64,000 bases of DNA from Sorangium cellulosum So ce56 (GTDB lineage Bacteria; Myxococcota_A; Polyangia; Polyangiales; Polyangiaceae). The stretch covers positions 3,218,501-3,282,500 of the forward strand of contig NC_010162.1 of assembly GCF_000067165.1 (NCBI RefSeq), written 5' to 3'. Positions 19,275-27,546 of this stretch are shown here, one piece after another; the stretch's first letter is position 1; each line of letters begins with the position of its first letter. The notes under the pieces are model-generated. The model was not told the origin of the DNA. It worked only from the letters and a program-made list of their open reading frames with translations, and did no database searches. The translations under genes were made by a program, and so were the position numbers.

Positions 19275-20456
19275 TCAGCTCCTTCCTGCGGTGGGGGTGG
19301 CGCGGGGATCCGCGGCAGCGGCCCCCGCGGTCTTGAGTCGCGAATCGGAGGACCCCTTCATCGCGCCGCAGAGGCGGAGGAAGTCGTCGAACAGGTAGCC
19401 CGCGTCCTCGGGCCCGGGCGTCGCCTCGGGGTGGAACTGGACGCTGAAGAAGGGGCGGAGCCGCGAGCGGATGCCCTCGTTGGTGCCGTCGTTGATGTTG
19501 ACGAACCAGGGCTCCCACTCGGCCGGCAGCGACTCGTGCTTCACCGCGTACCCGTGGTTCTGGCTCGTGACGTAACAGCGGCGGCTCAGGAGGTCCTGCA
19601 CCGGCTGGTTCACGCCGCGGTGGCCGTACGGCAGCTTGAAGGTGTCGCCGCCGGCGGCCAGCGCGAGGATCTGGTTGCCGAGGCAGATGCCGAAGATCGG
19701 CTTCGTGTAGGTCCCGAGCAGGCCGCGCACCGCGGCGACCAGCTGGCCGAGGTCCTTGGGGTCGCCGGGGCCGTTGCCGATGAGGATGCCGTCGGCGCTC
19801 TCGGCGAGCTCGGCGATGGGCGCGTGGTAGGGGGCGCGGATGACGGTGACCCCGCGCCGCAGGAGCGAGCGGACGATGTTGTCCTTCGCGCCCGCGTCGA
19901 TGAGCAGCACCTTCAGGGGGCCGCCCTCGTACGTGACGGGCTCGCGGGGCGAAACGAGGCGGAACACCTCCTCGCGCATGTCCACGGCCTCGGCCGAGCG
20001 CTTCACCCGCTCCAGGTCCATCTCGGCCGGGAACAGCCAGCCCTTCATCGTCCCGACCTCCCGGAGCCGCCGCGTTAGCGTCCGCGTGTCGATGCCCGTG
20101 ATCGCCGGGATGCCCTCGCTGGCGAGCCAGGCGCCGAGCGAGCGGACCGCGGCGTGGTGGCTGTAGCGCTCCACGTAGCTCTGGACCACGAGGCCCTGCA
20201 CCTGGATGCGGTCCGCCTCGTAGGGCCCGTCGACGCTGCCTGCGTTGCGCGGCGCGGGCACGCCGTAGCTGCCCACGAGCGGGTACGTGATCGTCAGGAT
20301 CTGGCCTCTGTACGAGGGATCCGTGAGCGTCTCGACGTACCCCGTCATGCCGGTGTTGAAGACGACCTCGCCGCTCACCGCGCGCGGGGCGCCGAAGCAC
20401 CGGCCCGTCATGGTCGTGCCGTCTTCGAGTACGAGCTTCATCCGATTCGCATCCAT
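19275..20456 (-). CDS. carA: Carbamoyl-phosphate synthase small (glutaminase) subunit CarA
   Basis: 393 residues. The N-terminal CPSase small-chain domain starts MKLVLEDGTTMTGRCFG. The C-terminal class I glutamine amidotransferase domain has the nucleophile cysteine in FGICLGNQILALA and the catalytic His/Glu in FHPEATPGPED. It releases ammonia from glutamine to CarB. Two starts are possible: the ATG at 20456, where AGAGG touches the start codon without a spacer, and the ATG at 20441, which matches the usual CarA N-terminus and would remove five residues. About 60 residues in the middle of the usual C-terminus are followed by a short Ala-rich tail. Confidence 0.95.
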   Translation of the reverse strand: MDANRMKLVLEDGTTMTGRCFGAPRAVSGEVVFNTGMTGYVETLTDPSYRGQILTITYPLVGSYGVPAPRNAGSVDGPYEADRIQVQGLVVQSYVERYSHHAAVRSLGAWLASEGIPAITGIDTRTLTRRLREVGTMKGWLFPAEMDLERVKRSAEAVDMREEVFRLVSPREPVTYEGGPLKVLLIDAGAKDNIVRSLLRRGVTVIRAPYHAPIAELAESADGILIGNGPGDPKDLGQLVAAVRGLLGTYTKPIFGICLGNQILALAAGGDTFKLPYGHRGVNQPVQDLLSRRCYVTSQNHGYAVKHESLPAEWEPWFVNINDGTNEGIRSRLRPFFSVQFHPEATPGPEDAGYLFDDFLRLCGAMKGSSDSRLKTAGAAAADPRATPTAGRS

Positions 20457-20798
20457 CCTCTTTGACCGCCTGGGCCGCCGCGGCGCGGACCCTTACGCAG
20501 GAGGGGCCGTGAGCGCATGCAGCGCCGTTGGCCCATGGGGTACCAGGTCCGCGCGCACGCCGCGCGGCGGGCCGGCATCATGCTCGAGGCAAGGCGTCCA
20601 AGCACCCCCGGTCGTCGGAACCGGTTGCTCCGGCGCTCCGTCGAGGTGGGGCAGGGCGCCCGGCGTCCCGTTCTTCCACATGCCGGGGACGCCCATTTGC
20701 CGTCCCCCCGCTCCACGTCAACCACGAACTTTCGGCCGAGCCTCCACGGCCGCTTCCGGCGGGCATTTCGTGGCCTGCCAGGAGCCCGCGCGGTCTGC
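20457..20798. other. Gap between the carbamoyltransferase and carA
   Basis: 342 bp without a convincing gene. Base composition dips slightly around 20690-20750. Open frames on both strands lack ribosome-binding sites and known domains. No strong hairpin followed by a T-run is seen, so read-through from the carbamoyltransferase into carAB is possible. Confidence 0.35.
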
Positions 20799-22517
20799 CT
20801 AGAGGGCCGGCGCGCGCTCGAGGTAGGCCCGCTCGAGCACGAGCACGTCCATCTTGGTCCGGAGGAAGCAGTCGAGCGCTTCCTTTGGGGTGCAAACGAT
20901 CGGCTCGCTGGCGTTGAAGGAGGTGTTCAGGAGGACGGGCGTGCCCGTCTGCCGGCCGAACTCGCTGAGGAGCGCGTGGTAGCGCGGGTTCTCCTGGGCG
21001 GTCACCGTCTGGAGGCGCCCCGTGCCGTCGACGTGGGTCACGGCGGGGATCTCGGCGCGGCGCTCGGGCTTGATCTTGTAGACCTTGACCATGAACGGGT
21101 CCGGCGAGGTCTGCTCGAAGTAGTCGCCGACGCGCTCGAGGGGCAGCGCCGGCGCGAAGGGGCGGAACATCTCGCGGCGCTTGATCCGCTCGTTCATCGC
21201 GTCCTTGATGTCCGGCCGCCGCGGGTCGCAGAGGATGCTGCGGTTGCCGAGCGCGCGCGGGCCGTACTCCATCCGCCCCTGGAACCAGCCGACCACCTTG
21301 CCCTCGCTGATCGCCCTGGCGACGCGGGGGATCAGGTCCTCGTCGGGGAGGGTCTCGAACGCGACCTGCTCCTTCCGGAGCAGCTCGTCGATGGTCTCCT
21401 GCGAGAAGGCCGGGCCGAAGTAGCTGTGCGTCTGCTGGAAGCCGCGCGGGTTGTCGAGCTTGTGGTGGTGGACGTAGAGCGCCGCGCCGAACGACGTGCC
21501 CGCGTCGCCGGCCGCGGGCTGGATGAAGACGTCGTCGAACAGCCCCTTCGGGCGGATCTTCCCGGCGGCCACGCTGTTGTAGGCGCAGCCGCCCGCGAGG
21601 GCGAGGCGCGGCGAGCCGGTGAGGTGCTTCGCCGTCGCGAGCAGCTCGAAGTAGACCTCCTCGAACGCCGCTTGCGTCGAGGCGGCGACCGCCATGAAGC
21701 GATCTTCCATCGGGCTCTTCGGGCTGCGGGCGGGGCCGAGCAGGTCGATCAGGCGCTCGGAGTGGATGGGGCCGTAGCGGGGCTCGCCCTCCCAGGTCAT
21801 CGCGATGCCCTTCGTGTGGTGCTGGAAGTACTCCAGCCCGAGCTCGAACGCCCCGTCCTTGACGCGCACCACCTGCCGGAGCTTGTCGAGCAGATCCGGC
21901 TGGCCGTAGGCCGACAGCCCCATGACCTTGTACTCGTCGCCGAACTTGGGGAAGCCGAGGTACTGCGTCAGGCCCGAGTAGAACAGCCCGAGCGAGTGGG
22001 GGAAGCCGACGTGCCGGAGGATCTCCAGCTTGTTGCCGCGGCCGCGCGCCCACATCGTGCTGACGAAGTCGCCGAAGGCGTCGATGGACAGGACCGCCGC
22101 CTCGTCGAAGCCCGAGGGGAAGAACGCGGACGCGAGGTGCGCCCGGTGGTGCTCGACGTTGTGCGACGCGGCGCGGATGCGCTTCGGGTCGACGCCGAGC
22201 GCGGCGCCGAGGTGCACCTTCGGGTCGCTCGCGCCGAGCGAGCCCTTGAGGAGCCCCGCCGGCGAGCGCCGCGTCAGCGCGTAGAGGAGCTTGTCGCCGA
22301 GGTGCGCCCTCGTGTCGCGGCTGATCGCGATGTGATCGATGTCCTCGACCCGCGCGCCCGCGGCGCCGAGGCAGTACTCGACCGCCAGCCGCGGGAAGCC
22401 CGCGCAGTGCTTGATCCTGCTGAACCGCTCCTCCTCCGCCGCCGCGACGAGCTGGCCGTCGACGAGCAGGGCGGCCGACGCATCGCCGTGGTAGGCGTTG
22501 ATCCCGAGGATGAGCAT
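20799..22517 (-). CDS. NodU/CmcH-type O-carbamoyltransferase
   Basis: 572 residues from the ATG at 22517, chosen because the family N-terminus (LILGINAYHGDASAALL) starts right there and GGCGGAG precedes it. The N-terminal Kae1/HypF-like domain has the metal-binding HHRAH in NVEHHRAHLASAF, and the C-terminal part has the family signature GRMEYGPRALGNRSILCDPR. Such enzymes transfer a carbamoyl group from carbamoyl phosphate, via carbamoyl-AMP, to a hydroxyl of a sugar or natural product (nodulation factors, cephamycin, tobramycin-like compounds). The acceptor is unknown. carA-carB, which make the donor substrate, follow on the same strand, but no other biosynthetic genes for a carbamoylated product are in the window. 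Confidence 0.9.
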   Translation of the reverse strand: MLILGINAYHGDASAALLVDGQLVAAAEEERFSRIKHCAGFPRLAVEYCLGAAGARVEDIDHIAISRDTRAHLGDKLLYALTRRSPAGLLKGSLGASDPKVHLGAALGVDPKRIRAASHNVEHHRAHLASAFFPSGFDEAAVLSIDAFGDFVSTMWARGRGNKLEILRHVGFPHSLGLFYSGLTQYLGFPKFGDEYKVMGLSAYGQPDLLDKLRQVVRVKDGAFELGLEYFQHHTKGIAMTWEGEPRYGPIHSERLIDLLGPARSPKSPMEDRFMAVAASTQAAFEEVYFELLATAKHLTGSPRLALAGGCAYNSVAAGKIRPKGLFDDVFIQPAAGDAGTSFGAALYVHHHKLDNPRGFQQTHSYFGPAFSQETIDELLRKEQVAFETLPDEDLIPRVARAISEGKVVGWFQGRMEYGPRALGNRSILCDPRRPDIKDAMNERIKRREMFRPFAPALPLERVGDYFEQTSPDPFMVKVYKIKPERRAEIPAVTHVDGTGRLQTVTAQENPRYHALLSEFGRQTGTPVLLNTSFNASEPIVCTPKEALDCFLRTKMDVLVLERAYLERAPAL

Positions 22518-22642
22518 CGCTCCGCCATCTTCCGGCGCCCCCGCGCGAGGGTCAAGGTGAGCCCTCCGCCCGAGCGCGGCGTGATCGAGCGCGGGGTCGT
22601 GACGTAAATTCGCCGGCCGCGTGGCAATCCCGCGCGCTGGAG

Positions 22643-22678
22643 GCAATGCCGCGCGCCGTGGGGAGCGCGCGGCATTGC
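22643..22678 (-). terminator. Perfect 14-bp hairpin downstream of moeA
   Basis: Arms 22643-22656 and 22665-22678 are exactly complementary around an 8-base loop. It lies 12 bp past the moeA stop and before the carbamoyltransferase start. No T-run follows, which is common in GC-rich genomes, so termination activity is inferred from position and stability. Confidence 0.6.
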
Positions 22679-22689
22679 GCGGCGCGCGG

Positions 22690-23907
22690 TCAGATCTCCG
22701 CGAGGCGGATGGCCTCGAGGCGATCGCCCTCGTCGATGCGCTCCCGATGGGCGGGCACGAGGACGAGCGCGTCGGCCTCGGCGAAGCTCGTGACGGCGCC
22801 CGACGCCTGGTTCGTGGCGATGCGGGCGACGAGCTCGCCGCTCGAGGCGTCGAGGCGGGTGCGGAGGAACTCGGCGCGACCGGGCTGGCGCCTGAGCGCG
22901 CTGTCCGCGCGGACGATCACGCGGGGCGGCCGCGGCGCCGCGTCGCCCTGGAGCGCGCGGAGCAGCGGCACGCCGAAGAGGACGAACGTGAGCGAGGCCG
23001 ACGCCGGATTGCCTGGCAGCCCGAGCACGTGGACGACGCCGCACCGCGAGAGCTCGGCGCGCCCCACCGCGAGCGGCTTGCCCGGCTTGATGGCGACGCG
23101 CCAGAAATCGAGCGACACGCCGGCTGCCTCGAGCGCGGGGCGGACGATGTCGTGGTCGCCGACGCTCACGCCGCCGACGGTCACCACGAGATCGGACCCG
23201 CGCAGCGCCGTCGACACCGCCTCGGCGGCGCGCGCCGCGTCGTCGGGGACGAACGGCGCGATGCGGACCGCAGCGCCCGCGGCGCGCGCTGTCGCGGCGA
23301 TGAAGTAGCTGTTCGACTCCGCGATCGTGCCCGCGGGGCCAGGCGAGCCGGGCGCGCGCAGCTCGTCGCCGGAGCACATCACCGTGACCACGGGGCGGCG
23401 CGCGACGAGGACGCTCGGGCGATCGAGCGCGGCCGCGAGCGCGACTTTCCCCGGGGTGAGCCGCGCTCCTCTGCGCAGCGGGACGGCGCCCTCCGCGAGG
23501 TCCGCGCCCCGGCGGCGCACCCAGGCGCCCGCCCGCGGCGCTTCCTGCAGGGTGATCTCGTCGCCGCTGCGCGCGGCGTCCTCCTGCGGCGCGATCGCGT
23601 CGGCGCCGGGCGGCAGCCGCGCGCCGGTGAAGATCCGACACGCCGTGCCCGGGTGGAGCGCCGGCAGCGGGCGGCCGGCGGCGCTCTCGCCGCGGACGAG
23701 CAGCCTGAAGGGCCCGCTGCCCGCGAGGTCGGCCGAGGCGATGGCGTAGCCGTCCATCGCACTGTAGTCGAAGGCGGGCATCGCGTCGGCGGCCGCGATG
23801 TCCTCGGCGAGCACGCGCCCAGCCGCGTCGTCGAGCGACACCCGCTCGGGGCCGACCGGGGCAGCGGTCGCGAGCAGCCGATCGAGCGCCTCTTCGAAGG
23901 GGATCAT
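22690..23907 (-). CDS. moeA: Molybdopterin molybdenumtransferase MoeA
   Basis: 405 residues, the usual length. It inserts molybdate into adenylylated molybdopterin. Visible motifs: PAFDYSAMDGYA near residue 43, RIFTGARLPPGADAI around residue 93, and the MoCF-domain signature TVGGVSVGDHDIV around residue 250, followed by KPGKPLAVG and GLPGNPASA. Its ATG overlaps the stop of the upstream mogA/moaB-like gene (4 bp, ATGA at 23904-23907), so the adenylyltransferase and the metal-insertion enzyme are translationally coupled. No molybdoenzyme is encoded nearby. Confidence 0.95.
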   Translation of the reverse strand: MIPFEEALDRLLATAAPVGPERVSLDDAAGRVLAEDIAAADAMPAFDYSAMDGYAIASADLAGSGPFRLLVRGESAAGRPLPALHPGTACRIFTGARLPPGADAIAPQEDAARSGDEITLQEAPRAGAWVRRRGADLAEGAVPLRRGARLTPGKVALAAALDRPSVLVARRPVVTVMCSGDELRAPGSPGPAGTIAESNSYFIAATARAAGAAVRIAPFVPDDAARAAEAVSTALRGSDLVVTVGGVSVGDHDIVRPALEAAGVSLDFWRVAIKPGKPLAVGRAELSRCGVVHVLGLPGNPASASLTFVLFGVPLLRALQGDAAPRPPRVIVRADSALRRQPGRAEFLRTRLDASSGELVARIATNQASGAVTSFAEADALVLVPAHRERIDEGDRLEAIRLAEI

Positions 23908-24440
23908 CCGCGCTGCTCCTCGCCCTGCGCGGGCTGCGGGGGCCGGTGGTGGTGGCCGCCCTTGCCTGACGCGAGCGTGACCGCGTGCGCGAGGACCGGG
24001 CCGATGATCTGCGTGACGGCGAGCTCCACCGCCTTCGGGCTGCCGGGCAGCGCGATCACCACGAGCCCTCGCGCGACGCCCGCCGCGGCGCGCGACAGGA
24101 TGGCGTTCGGCCCGATCGCGTCCCAGCTCAGGCGCCGGAACGCCTCGCCGAAGCCGTCGAGCGTCTTCTCGAAGAGCGGCGCGAGCGCCTCGAGGGTCCG
24201 GTCGCGCGGGGCGATCCCGGTCCCGCCCGTGGTGACGACCGCGTCGGCCGAGCCTGCGTCCGCGATCTGAACGATCGCCGCTCGCAGCAGCTCGGGCTCC
24301 TCGCGGAGGACGGCGTGGGAGGTCACGGAGAAGCCGGCGCGCTTCAGGAGCTCGCCGAGGAGCTGTCCGCCCTCGTCATCGTCGAGGGTGCGGGTGTCAC
24401 TGAGCGTCAGCGTGGCGACGCGCACGGGGGAGCGGCTCAT
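23904..24440 (-). CDS. MogA/MoaB-type molybdopterin adenylyltransferase
   Basis: 178 residues with the MoCF-binding fold: VATLTLSDTRTLDDDEGGQLLGELL at the N-terminus, VVTTGGTGIAPRDRTLEAL around residue 91 and LPGSPKAVELAV near residue 140. It activates molybdopterin by adenylylation for MoeA, encoded immediately downstream and overlapping by 4 bp. The TTGGTGIAPRD loop is common to MogA and MoaB, so I do not choose between these names. The ATG at 24440 gives a complete N-terminus; the 246-bp gap to the divergent lgt gene should hold promoters for both directions. Confidence 0.9.
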   Translation of the reverse strand: MSRSPVRVATLTLSDTRTLDDDEGGQLLGELLKRAGFSVTSHAVLREEPELLRAAIVQIADAGSADAVVTTGGTGIAPRDRTLEALAPLFEKTLDGFGEAFRRLSWDAIGPNAILSRAAAGVARGLVVIALPGSPKAVELAVTQIIGPVLAHAVTLASGKGGHHHRPPQPAQGEEQRG

Positions 24441-24686
24441 GCGGCAGGTTTACGCCTGTCCCCCGCGGTTGGCGAACTCTTGACGACACCGGCGCGACGT
24501 CGCGGCGGGCTTCGCGCGGGCGCGGTGGCCTCGCCGCGCGGCGGCGCGGCGCTCGACCGGGCGAAGGCGGCCTCGCTGCGTCCCTGGCGCCCCCGCCGCG
24601 CTGAGCGCGCCCCCGCCGCGGCCTTGTCGCTCCGACGTCATCGACGGCGGATGGCTTTCGCCTCGTCGCTGCGCTAGGGGAGCGAC

Positions 24687-25640
24687 GTGTCAGGCCCTCT
24701 GATCCCTTACATCGAGCTCCCCGAGATCCCGCTCGCTTTCCTGGAGCACATCCCGCTCGTGGGGCAGCTCATCGATCCGGCGAAGCCGCCCTCGATCAAG
24801 CCGTTCGGCACGCTCGTGGCGCTCGGCGTCTACATCGGCGCCGTGGTTGCCACGCGGCACGCGCGCGAGCGGCGCCTCGACGAGAAGAAGATGAGCGAGT
24901 TCATCTTCTGGGTCGTGGCGGCCGGGTTCATCGGTGGGCACGTCCTCGACGCGATCTTCTATCATCCGCAGCGGGTCGCCCGAGATCCTCTCTACCTCTT
25001 CGCGCTCTGGGACGGCCTGTCGAGCTTCGGCGGCTTCACCGGCGCGCTGATCGGCGCCTTCGCGTGGCGCTTCTATCGGCGCGAGCGGATCATGCCCTAC
25101 TGCGAGGTCGTCAACAGCGCGTTTCCGCTCGCGTGGGTCTTCGGGCGCGCGGGCTGCGCGTCGGTCCACGATCATCCGGGCCGTATTTCCGACGCATGGT
25201 TCGCGGTCCAATACCCGCTCGGGACGGGACATGTCGGCCGGTTCGATCTCGGTCTATATGAGTGTGTGCTCGCGATCCCGCTCGCGATCGCGTTCGCGGT
25301 GCTCTGGCGCCGGAACCCCCATCGTCCGCTCGGTTTCTACACCGGGATCATGTGCACCGCGTACGCGCCGGTGCGGTTCGCGCTCGATTTCCTGCGCGAG
25401 CGGGAGGGCACGGTCGTCGGCGGCGATCCGCGTTATGCCGGTCTCACCCCCGCGCAGTGGGCATGCTTCGGTCTGTTCGCGGTGGGGCTCTATTTCCTGC
25501 GCATGGCGGCGCGCGGCGAGCCGTCGAGCGCCGGGGCGAGCCCGCTGGACGGCGCTTCGCGCGTCGCGGACGACGATCCGTCCGACGAGGACGATGAGGC
25601 CGAGGCGCCTCGGGCCTCCCGCGCCCGGGCCGAGAGGTGA
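24687..25640 (+). CDS. lgt: Prolipoprotein diacylglyceryl transferase (Lgt) family protein
   Basis: 317 residues with about seven membrane segments. GTG start at 24687 with AGGGGAG at 24676-24682. Lgt moves diacylglyceryl from phosphatidylglycerol to the lipobox cysteine of prolipoproteins at the inner membrane. Conserved stretches include the FGTLVALGVYIG helix, GGHVLDAIFYHP, WDGLSSFGGFTGA and YAPVRFALDFLRE. The usual signature GRxGNFxNxE reads GRAGCASVHDHPG here, so the Asn/Glu pair of E. coli Lgt is not conserved in this stretch; this may be a myxobacterial subgroup or a paralogue. The last ~45 residues are an acidic cytoplasmic tail. Many lipoproteins in this window would be its substrates. 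Confidence 0.85.
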   Translation: MSGPLIPYIELPEIPLAFLEHIPLVGQLIDPAKPPSIKPFGTLVALGVYIGAVVATRHARERRLDEKKMSEFIFWVVAAGFIGGHVLDAIFYHPQRVARDPLYLFALWDGLSSFGGFTGALIGAFAWRFYRRERIMPYCEVVNSAFPLAWVFGRAGCASVHDHPGRISDAWFAVQYPLGTGHVGRFDLGLYECVLAIPLAIAFAVLWRRNPHRPLGFYTGIMCTAYAPVRFALDFLREREGTVVGGDPRYAGLTPAQWACFGLFAVGLYFLRMAARGEPSSAGASPLDGASRVADDDPSDEDDEAEAPRASRARAER

Positions 25641-26148
25641 TCCCGCGCATGGGCGCCTTGGACCGGTCGTTCCGGGTTTCGGGCGGATCCACGCCGCGCG
25701 ATGCGCTCATTCGCCGGGCGGCGCTGGGCCGCTCGGCCCTCCCGAGCGCCGGATTTCCCGAGCGCCGGCCTGGCGACACCCGCCTGTGACGGAGCGCGCG
25801 CTGCGGGGTCCCTGGTCGCCTGGACCGGCGCTCGCGTGAGGGGTGAAGGCAGGGTGAAGGCGCGGAGGGGCCCGGGACGGCTCCTTCCTGGCCTTCATTT
25901 GGCTCGCCCGCCCGTGGCGGGTCCCTTGACGCGCCAGGGGCGCCAGATATCGTGGGGTGGAGTTTGCACCAGAGGGTCGGCCCGCCGACCTTCGCTCGAT
26001 TGAGCTCGGTCGCTCCTTCCGCCGACGGAGGGGCGGGAGGGGCGATCGAGAGGCGCGCTCGCGAAAGGCTCCGCGTCATCGACATCGATCACGGAGCGAG
26101 TGGACCAAATAAGAGGGAACGCAGGGGCCAACCCCAGGTTTTTCTACA
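25641..26148. other. Intergenic region and probable long leader of the RRM gene
   Basis: 508 bp without a supported gene. A 12-bp direct repeat cccgagcgccgg occurs at 25741-25752 and 25757-25768, and gggtgaaggc is repeated at about 25841-25860. The last 50 bp before the RRM start are noticeably less GC-rich and include an A/T-rich tract (tttttct) next to the ATG, typical of a leader. No good Shine-Dalgarno is seen directly upstream of the ATG at 26149, which hints at leader-based control, but this is speculative. Confidence 0.4.
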
Positions 26149-27078
26149 ATGGCTGAAGATTCGCGTAAGTTGTTCGTGGCGGGCTTGCCCGACTCCATCA
26201 CCGAAGACGTTTTGCGGCAGCTCTTCGAGGCCACCGGCGGCAACGTCGTCGAGGTCAGTCTTCCGAAAGATCGCGCGACGGGTCGTCCGCGCGGGTTCGG
26301 CTTCGTCACACTCTCGACGACCGGCGAAGCCAACGCCGCGCGCGAGTCGCTCGACGGTTCATTTCAGGGCGGCAAGTCCATCTCGGTCCGCCCCTTCCAG
26401 GCCGAGCCGCCGCGGCGCGAGGGGCGCCCGATGGGCCCCGGCGGCGGCCCTGGCGGCGGCCCAGGTGGCCCTGGCGGCGGTGGCGGTATGGGCGGCGGCG
26501 GGCCGGCTGCAGCGCCCGATCGCACCCTCTACGTTGGCAATCTCCCCTACGACGCGAGCGTCGAGGAAGTCGAGGGGCTCATCGGCTCGACCGGCGCCGG
26601 TCCGGTGGTGCGGGTCCACCTCCCCATGGATCCTGACGGTCGCAAGCGCGGGTTCGGCTTCGTGACGATGGCGAGCGCCGAGGCGGCGCGCGCCGCGATC
26701 GATGCCCTGCGCGGCGTGGACGTGCGCGGTCGGCGGCTCGTCGTCAACCTCGCTCACCCGAAGGGTGAGCGGCCGGCGCGCGAGGACCGCCCGGGCGGCT
26801 TCGGCGGCGGTGGCGGCGGCTTCGGCGGTGGTGGCGGCGGCTTCGTCGGCGGTGGCGGCGGTGGCTTCGGCGGCGGCGGCGGCTTCGGTGGTGGTGGTGG
26901 CGGCGGCGGAGCTCCTCCGCCGCCTGCGCGCAAGACCTTCGATGATCGCCGGCGGCGCGGCGGTCACGACGGGGACGGTCCTCCCGGCGGCGGTGGTGGC
27001 GCAGGTGGTGGTGGCCGGCGCAGCAACAACAAGAACTGGGATCGCGGCCGCGGCGGTGACGACTGGGACGACGAATGA
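26149..27078 (+). CDS. Glycine-rich RNA-binding protein with two RRM domains
   Basis: 309 residues. RRM1 spans ~6-83 with RNP2 KLFVAGLP and RNP1 RGFGFVTL. A Gly/Pro linker follows. RRM2 spans ~124-200 with RNP2 TLYVGNLP and RNP1 RGFGFVTM. The C-terminal third is almost pure Gly with Phe (GGGGGFGG units), ending in an RGG-like, Asn/Arg-rich tail. Single-RRM Gly-rich proteins are known in cyanobacteria and myxobacteria, often cold-induced; two RRMs plus a long Gly-Phe low-complexity tail resemble eukaryotic hnRNPs. Likely an RNA chaperone or regulator; targets unknown. A sigma70-type promoter for rpmG starts 11 bp past its stop, so it is a separate unit. Confidence 0.9.
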   Translation: MAEDSRKLFVAGLPDSITEDVLRQLFEATGGNVVEVSLPKDRATGRPRGFGFVTLSTTGEANAARESLDGSFQGGKSISVRPFQAEPPRREGRPMGPGGGPGGGPGGPGGGGGMGGGGPAAAPDRTLYVGNLPYDASVEEVEGLIGSTGAGPVVRVHLPMDPDGRKRGFGFVTMASAEAARAAIDALRGVDVRGRRLVVNLAHPKGERPAREDRPGGFGGGGGGFGGGGGGFVGGGGGGFGGGGGFGGGGGGGGAPPPPARKTFDDRRRRGGHDGDGPPGGGGGAGGGGRRSNNKNWDRGRGGDDWDDE

Positions 27079-27088
27079 GCGCTCCCGG

Positions 27089-27116
27089 TTGACAACTGCA
27101 TCGTTTCTCGTAGGGT
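27089..27116 (+). promoter_or_regulatory. Sigma70-type promoter for rpmG
   Basis: A perfect -35 hexamer TTGACA (27089-27094), a 16-bp spacer and a -10-like TAGGGT (27111-27116) lie directly after the RRM gene stop and about 155 bp before the rpmG start. The -10 is only a partial match. Confidence 0.5.
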
Positions 27117-27271
27117 AGCGCCCTCCAGACGGGCGGTCGGGCGTCGCTGATCCGGCCCACGTCCCCTGGTGCCCCCGCCGGTTGCGGTGCTAGCGCTCCC
27201 GTGCTGCCCGTGCCTAGGTTCAACCAGGGCCGCCTGTGGAAACAGGTCGGCCCTGTCTTCGGAGACCTCCG

Positions 27272-27433
27272 ATGCGCGACATCATCAAGCTGACGTGCGG
27301 CAACTGCGGCCGCGCGAACTACCACACGACGAAGAACAAGCGGACGATGACGGACAAGTTCGTCATCAAGAAGTTCTGCCCGACCGAGCGCAAGCACACC
27401 GAGCACAAAGAAGGCAAGATCTCGAAGGGCTAG
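27272..27433 (+). CDS. rpmG: 50S ribosomal protein L33
   Basis: 53 residues from the ATG at 27272, with GGAGACC at 27261-27267 as ribosome-binding site. The L33 core is clear: NYHTTKNKRT and KKFCPTERKHTEHKE. The first zinc knuckle is intact (Cys9 and Cys12 in LTCGNC). The second keeps Cys36 but has Glu39 in place of the second cysteine (CPTE rather than CPxC), so only three of the four usual zinc ligands are present. It precedes the mre operon by 113 bp. Confidence 0.95.
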   Translation: MRDIIKLTCGNCGRANYHTTKNKRTMTDKFVIKKFCPTERKHTEHKEGKISKG

Positions 27434-27464
27434 GCCACGCTGCACCGCTGGCCGCTGCCGCAGG

Positions 27465-27480
27465 GCCCGCGCAAGCGGGC
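27465..27480 (+). terminator. Small hairpin with GCAA tetraloop after rpmG
   Basis: GCCCGC-GCAA-GCGGGC 32 bp past the rpmG stop. A pyrimidine/T-rich tract (tttaacctttttccttt) lies about 40 bp further on, directly before mreB. The hairpin is short; it may be a weak terminator or part of the mreB leader. Confidence 0.35.
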
Positions 27481-27546
27481 GCCTGGTCGGGCTGCTGCGT
27501 CCTCCGCGGTGCTCGGTTTAACCTTTTTCCTTTCTAGGGCGAAGCG

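Noticed and set aside
16458..20078. Plus-strand open frame of about 1200 codons opposite carA-carB
   Set aside because: Antisense shadow of carB/carA codon bias; low-complexity sequence, no ribosome-binding site.
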